This document shows positions 58,998 to 64,000 of a DNA stretch of 64,000 bases, piece after piece. Made by a program: the position numbers and the translations under genes. This stretch comes from Acinetobacter guerrae (GTDB lineage: Bacteria; Pseudomonadota; Gammaproteobacteria; Pseudomonadales; Moraxellaceae). The stretch spans positions 310,001 through 374,000 of the forward strand of contig NZ_LXGN01000001.1 of assembly GCF_009372255.1 (NCBI RefSeq), read 5' to 3'. Every line of letters begins with the position of its first letter. The first letter of the stretch is position 1. The notes below the pieces were generated by a model that ran no database searches, had not been told where the DNA came from, and worked only from the letters and a program-made list of their open reading frames with translations.

Positions 58998-61484
58998 ATG
59001 ACTTTTTTCCTGTTTATCGTTGCTATTTTGGTACAGCTATTTACCGTTTGGGCTGTTTTCTATTTTAGCCTGTCCAGAACTGTGGGCAGTATTGTGACCA
59101 TTGTTGTGGCAATTGTTTCAGCCTTTATTTTTACAGCTTGGTCATTATTATTAGGGCTTCCGCTTATTATTGTGAGCCTCATTCTGTTAATAGATCCATT
59201 ACGTTTTAATTTAATTACCAAACCCGCATTTAATAGTTTGGGTAATTCGATGCCAAGTATTAGTACTACAGAACAGGAAGCTCTTGAAGCTGGTACAAGT
59301 TGGTGGGAGAAAGAGCTATTTATGGGAGCCCCAAACTGGGAAACCTTTAATGCCTATCCATTTCCACAGTTATCCGAAGAAGAACAGGCTTTTATTGACA
59401 ATGAAGCCGAACAGTTATGTAGCATGTTAGATGAATGGGAAATTCACCATCAAACTAAAGACTTACCTGAACACGTCTGGCAATTTATTAAAGATAAAGG
59501 GTTTTTAAGCTTAATTATTCCAAAATCATACGGCGGTAAAGAGTTTAGTTCTTTTGCACAAAGCCGCATCATGAGTAAAATTGCCTCGCGCTCACTGACC
59601 ACAGCCGTGAGTTGTATGGTTCCCAATTCTTTGGGGCCGGGTGAATTACTCATGCATTATGGAACAGATGAACAGAAGCAACGTTATTTACCAGGTCTGG
59701 CAGCGGGTACAGAAATCCCTTGTTTTGGTCTTACTAGCCCAGAAGCAGGTTCTGATGCAGGTGCAATTCCAGATACTGGTGTAGTTTGCTACGGTGAGTT
59801 TGAAGGGCAAGAAGTTCTTGGTTTACGTATGAACTTTTCAAAACGTTGGATTACCCTTGCACCGATTGCCACTGTGGTAGGTTTAGCTTTTAAATTATAT
59901 GATCCCGATGGATTGCTTGGTGATAAATCCAAAACAGAATATGGTATTACCTGTGCTTTAATTCCTGCCAGTCATGATGGTGTAGAAGTCGGACCGCGAC
60001 ACTATCCAGGTTCACCGTTTATGAATGGTACGGTTGAAGGACGCGATGTATTCATTCCTATTGATTATATTATTGGCGGCCCTAAAAATGCGGGTAAAGG
60101 CTGGCGTATGTTGATGGAGTGTCTGGGTGTGGGGCGTGGTATTTCCTTACCAGCACTTTCTACCGCAGCAGGTGAAATGTCTTATTTAACTGTCGGCGCC
60201 TTTGCTAAAGTTCGCGAGCAGTTCAAACTTTCTGTAGGTAAGTTTGAAGGTGTGCAGGAGGCTACTAGTGACATCGCAAGTGATGCCTACATGTTGGAAT
60301 CCTTTCGCTATATGGTCACTTGTGGATTGAATCAAGGCGGCACCCCTGCTGTCATGACCGCTATGGCCAAATATTATGCCACTGAAACCATGCGCAAAGT
60401 GGTCAATCATGGTATGGATGTTGTTGGAGGACGGGCCATTCAGCTTGGACCTCGTAATTTTTTAGCACTTTCTTATCAAGCGATTCCTGTCGCGATCACG
60501 GTTGAAGGTGCAAATATTCTGACTCGATCATTAATGATTTTTGGTCAGGGTTCTATGCGCTGTCATCCATATTTATTTGAAGAATTGCAATTATTGCAGT
60601 CTGATGATAAACCAAGCGCACTAAAACAGTTTCATGAAATTTTATTTAAACACTTAGGTTATACCTTTAATCGTGGAGCACGTTCATTTGCCTTCGGTTT
60701 TACGGGTGGTTCAAATGACTCCCCTGTGATTTCAGATGATTTTACTCAGCCTTACTATAAAATTATCAATCGTTTAAGCGCTAATTTAGCGTTAACCGCA
60801 GATATGTCTTTAGGTCTACTTGCAGGTGATATCAAACGTAAAGAGATGTTATCTGGGCGTTTAGCTGATATTCATGCCTATCTATTTATTGCGACGTCTA
60901 TCTTAAAATTTTATGCCAATGGCACAAAATCTGAAGCAGAACAGTTACATGCTAAACTCGCCCTTGAAAAATCACTTTATAATGTGCAAGAAGCATTCTA
61001 CGGCTTGTTTGAAAATTTCCCGATCAAACTTGGTGCGGCACTGGTTAAATTTGTTTGTTTCCCTCTCGGACGACCAATCAATAAACCTAGTGACGAACTT
61101 AAACAGCAAGTCGCAGAATTAATCATGCAAGAAAACCCGTTCCGTGCTCAACTGAAAAAGCATGTGTACTATTCACAAGACGCAAATGATGTGACTGGTC
61201 GGATGGAATCAGCCTTTCAAATGCTATTACAAATTGAACCTCTGTGGCATAAATTCAAAAAAGCAGAATCTAAAGATCAGTTTAAAGGTCTAACTTTTGA
61301 AGAACATATCACGGATGCCGTTGCGACAGGCTTTATTACAGAAGCAGAAGCGCAAAGTCTGATTCTTTATAATGCTAAACGCTTTGATAGCATGTTAACC
61401 GATATCTTTGATATGGAACTCAATCATGATCTTGAACTCGAAAATCCACATATGCCTATTACAGGTGAAGCAACTTTGGACTAA
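58998..61484 (+). CDS. fadE: Acyl-CoA dehydrogenase FadE
   Basis: N-terminal TMs and CFGLTSPEAGSDAGAIPDTGVVCYG; VEGANILTRSLMIFGQGSMRCHP; 828 aa. Confidence 0.95.
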   Translation: MTFFLFIVAILVQLFTVWAVFYFSLSRTVGSIVTIVVAIVSAFIFTAWSLLLGLPLIIVSLILLIDPLRFNLITKPAFNSLGNSMPSISTTEQEALEAGTSWWEKELFMGAPNWETFNAYPFPQLSEEEQAFIDNEAEQLCSMLDEWEIHHQTKDLPEHVWQFIKDKGFLSLIIPKSYGGKEFSSFAQSRIMSKIASRSLTTAVSCMVPNSLGPGELLMHYGTDEQKQRYLPGLAAGTEIPCFGLTSPEAGSDAGAIPDTGVVCYGEFEGQEVLGLRMNFSKRWITLAPIATVVGLAFKLYDPDGLLGDKSKTEYGITCALIPASHDGVEVGPRHYPGSPFMNGTVEGRDVFIPIDYIIGGPKNAGKGWRMLMECLGVGRGISLPALSTAAGEMSYLTVGAFAKVREQFKLSVGKFEGVQEATSDIASDAYMLESFRYMVTCGLNQGGTPAVMTAMAKYYATETMRKVVNHGMDVVGGRAIQLGPRNFLALSYQAIPVAITVEGANILTRSLMIFGQGSMRCHPYLFEELQLLQSDDKPSALKQFHEILFKHLGYTFNRGARSFAFGFTGGSNDSPVISDDFTQPYYKIINRLSANLALTADMSLGLLAGDIKRKEMLSGRLADIHAYLFIATSILKFYANGTKSEAEQLHAKLALEKSLYNVQEAFYGLFENFPIKLGAALVKFVCFPLGRPINKPSDELKQQVAELIMQENPFRAQLKKHVYYSQDANDVTGRMESAFQMLLQIEPLWHKFKKAESKDQFKGLTFEEHITDAVATGFITEAEAQSLILYNAKRFDSMLTDIFDMELNHDLELENPHMPITGEATLD

Positions 61485-61514
61485 ATGAGGCTTTTAAGCG
61501 TCCCCCATAATGTG

Positions 61515-61547
61515 ATAAAAGCGTCTACAGACGCTTTTATTTTTTTA
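61515..61547 (+). terminator. Terminator after fadE
   Basis: ATAAAAGCGTCTACAGACGCTTTTATTTTTTT. Confidence 0.85.
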
Positions 61548-61560
61548 ATTTTCAGGAAAG

Positions 61561-61953
61561 ATGATGTCACAACAAGATTATGAAAATGGCTTAAAGGTTC
61601 GCACAGAAGTGATGGGTGAGTCTTTTGTCAAACGTGCGCAGGACAACACTGTACCATTTACAGAGCCACTTCAAAGCTGGATTAATGAACATGCATGGGG
61701 ATCGACGTGGCAACGTGAAGGTATATTACCACGTAAATACCGCTCACTTATTACGCTTGCTATGTTAACAGCATTAAAAGCCCCTACAGAACTTAAAGGT
61801 CATGTGCGCGGCGCCTTAAATAATGGCTGCACGGTTGAAGAAATACAGGAAACTTTGCTACATAGCTTGCCTTATTGCGGCGCACCTGCCGCGCAAGAAG
61901 CTTTTCGGGCAGCACTGGAAGTAATTGAGGAATATCAAAATAATCAGGCGTAA
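61561..61953 (+). CDS. Carboxymuconolactone decarboxylase family (PcaC-like)
   Basis: PRKYRSLITLAMLTALKAPTELKGHVRGALNNGCTVEEIQETLLHSLPYCGAPAAQEAF. Confidence 0.9.
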   Translation: MMSQQDYENGLKVRTEVMGESFVKRAQDNTVPFTEPLQSWINEHAWGSTWQREGILPRKYRSLITLAMLTALKAPTELKGHVRGALNNGCTVEEIQETLLHSLPYCGAPAAQEAFRAALEVIEEYQNNQA

Positions 61954-61986
61954 ATGAAAGTTATTTGAGATTAGATTTATTTATTA

Positions 61987-63063
61987 CTAATAGATCCTAA
62001 TTCCGTTTCGACCATTACGTTTGACATAATAAAGTGCTTTATCAGCCAAACCAAACCATTCAGAGACTGTTTTTGCAGTCTCTACGGAGGCAATCCCGAT
62101 ACTAATACTAGCAAAAAACTGGTCGTCACTTTGCAGTCTAATTTTCTTGATAGATTCTGAAATATTCGTGGCTAGTTTTAAGATCTGTTCGTTAGTTTGA
62201 TCTACTACAATGATCGCCAACTCATCGCCGCCAAATCGAGCAGGTGTATCTTTAGGTCCGATGATATGTCTTAGGATACTCGACATTTCTGCCAAAAAAT
62301 AATCACCAGCTTCATGTCCATAGGTATCATTAATGTACTTAAAATTATCAACATCCAATAACATCAAATGTGCATGTGTTCCATTTCTTTGAGTTTGCAC
62401 AAAAATTGAAGATAAGCGTTGTTCAAATAAACGTCTATTAGGAATATGCAAACGCGGATCCATCAAGGCAATTCTTTCAAACTCACGATTTTTATTGATT
62501 AATTGAACTGCTAGATTACGGGTTAACATACTTAAAGACATGATATAAACAGTCGCTAAGGGTAAAGAACACCAGACTATACTTGCACTAAAACTTAGGT
62601 TTAAAGGGAAACCCAAAACTGCCCAAACAATCACAAAAGTGACAAACATTGCAATTAAAGAGGGTTTAAGTACATTCCACCCACCTGCGGCATAACGATC
62701 CGAGATCAAAATCGCAATCATAATTAACGCTGGGAAAGGACTAACTGCCATCATTGCGACCCAAAAACCACCTAGAGCCGCATCAATCACCAAACTTAAA
62801 TTTGTTGTTTTAACAGCATCCATTGTTTTTTTTGCATAAAAAAATGCAATTGTTGGCCAACAAAATGCGTTAAACCCTAGCAAAACATACACAAAAGGAG
62901 AATAATTTAAGTAATGAAGTACAGAAGCAATGGACAAAAAGCACAGTACTGTTCCTGTTTGTCGCATCAAAAAAATACGATAAACATACCGCTTGCTTCG
63001 CTGTAATAGTATTTTTTCATCTGTTTTTATATATGACATAACGACCAGCAGCTTTCTGAACAA
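61987..63063 (-). CDS. Membrane-bound diguanylate cyclase (GGDEF domain)
   Basis: Six-TM-like N-terminus (MASE-like) then LMLLDVDNFKYINDTYGHEAGDYFL...ARFGGDELAII. Confidence 0.92.
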   Translation of the reverse strand: MFRKLLVVMSYIKTDEKILLQRSKRYVYRIFLMRQTGTVLCFLSIASVLHYLNYSPFVYVLLGFNAFCWPTIAFFYAKKTMDAVKTTNLSLVIDAALGGFWVAMMAVSPFPALIMIAILISDRYAAGGWNVLKPSLIAMFVTFVIVWAVLGFPLNLSFSASIVWCSLPLATVYIMSLSMLTRNLAVQLINKNREFERIALMDPRLHIPNRRLFEQRLSSIFVQTQRNGTHAHLMLLDVDNFKYINDTYGHEAGDYFLAEMSSILRHIIGPKDTPARFGGDELAIIVVDQTNEQILKLATNISESIKKIRLQSDDQFFASISIGIASVETAKTVSEWFGLADKALYYVKRNGRNGIRIY

Positions 63064-63434
63064 TGATAAACCAATAGCTTATGACTAAGCTGCCCAATCC
63101 ATAATACGTTATCTTTAATCCAAAATTTTACCGATATTTTATTCGAAATATAATGTACTTATATACCAATTTTTTAAAATATAATCGATATAAATTGTCT
63201 ATATTTACAACTATATTTTTAATTGTCTTCGATGATTTTGATTCGGTTCTTTATATCATGTAAAAAAGAGAGAGCTATATAACTTAGCCAACCATAAATA
63301 TGGATATCGACTAAACTCCAGACATGTATTACATAAACACATCATAGTCACTACATTTTCTTCATGATCATGCAACACATAAAAAAGCAGTATCGTTCTA
63401 AAATTATAATCAACTGATATTTATCATTTTAAAC

Positions 63435-63472
63435 AGATCATCTATTCATTGATATCCATTATTAGATGATCT
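63435..63472. repeat. 10-bp perfect inverted repeat upstream of proP-like gene
   Basis: AGATCATCTA (63435-63444) / TAGATGATCT (63463-63472). Confidence 0.6.
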
Positions 63473-63580
63473 AGACCCGTTAATTACAAAGATTAACTTC
63501 ATTATTTTTTAAACTAAACTTGTTTTTGTGTTGATTGCTAGTGCCTTAAACTTAATCTTTACTTGGGAAATAAGCCTCTT

Positions 63581-64000
63581 ATGTCCAAAAGAAAAATGAA
63601 ACCACTTGAAATAGATGATGTTGAAATTGTTGATTATGACAAAACCAAAAAAGCGATTAAAGCGGCTGCTTTAGGCAATGCAATCGAATGGTTTGATTTT
63701 GGTGTTTACGGATATGTTGCATATGTATTGGGGAAGGTATTTTTTCCCAATTCATCTCCTAGCGTACAAATGATTGCTGCTCTTGCAACATTTTCAATTC
63801 CCTTTATTTTTAGACCGTTAGGCGGCTTATTTTTTGGTCGTTTAGGCGATAAATATGGGCGGCAAAAGGTACTTGCTATTACAATTATCATCATGTCGGT
63901 CAGTACATTTGGGATTGGTTTAATCCCCTCTTATGACAGTATTGGTATTTGGGCTCCAATTTTATTATTAATCGTCAAAATTGCACAGGGCTTTTCTGTC
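63581..64000 (+). CDS. proP: MFS transporter, ProP-like (truncated by window edge)
   Basis: [56 protein letters not shown]...[19 protein letters not shown]. Confidence 0.85.
   Translation, partial: MSKRKMKPLEIDDVEIVDYDKTKKAIKAAALGNAIEWFDFGVYGYVAYVLGKVFFPNSSPSVQMIAALATFSIPFIFRPLGGLFFGRLGDKYGRQKVLAITIIIMSVSTFGIGLIPSYDSIGIWAPILLLIVKIAQGFSV

Overview
This 64 kb window looks like Acinetobacter-type gammaproteobacterial chromosome. It is AT-rich and gene-dense, and I recognised no IS element, prophage, tRNA, rRNA or CRISPR. Most of it is core or housekeeping: cydP-cydABX-ybgE, ftsY, rnd, ybaB-recR, metZ, tsaD/rpsU/yqeY, purF-cvpA-pyrD, gspML-sixA-gpsA, rhlB, csp, tusA-like, rpoH, thiSG, trmB, fadE and the start of a proP-like gene. 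It also carries three M16 and two M48 metallopeptidase family genes. The most distinctive segment is ~50.6-57.6 kb. A 1319-aa ESPR-type trimeric autotransporter adhesin (18 contiguous 14-residue head repeats and a 15-residue-repeat stalk) is divergent from a NarL-type response regulator and an overlapping 7TM-type histidine kinase. Reading the non-coding DNA by eye I found a ~20-bp motif (consensus about ATcACCAATtTCAGGGATaT) three times: in front of the adhesin, in front of the regulator, and in front of an unannotated ~200-bp unit downstream of the adhesin. It has the same orientation relative to each downstream unit. That small unit ends in its own terminator-like hairpin and contains a 15-codon ORF. 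I propose this as a candidate self-contained adhesion regulon with an undescribed small RNA or micropeptide. Other points of note: an M48 homolog whose HExxH motif reads HEFNQ, a HolD(psi)-like orphan, a PhaC-like protein with a Ser nucleophile, and an M16 pair in which one partner lacks the zinc motif. All calls come from reading the sequence and the ORF track; no database search was run.
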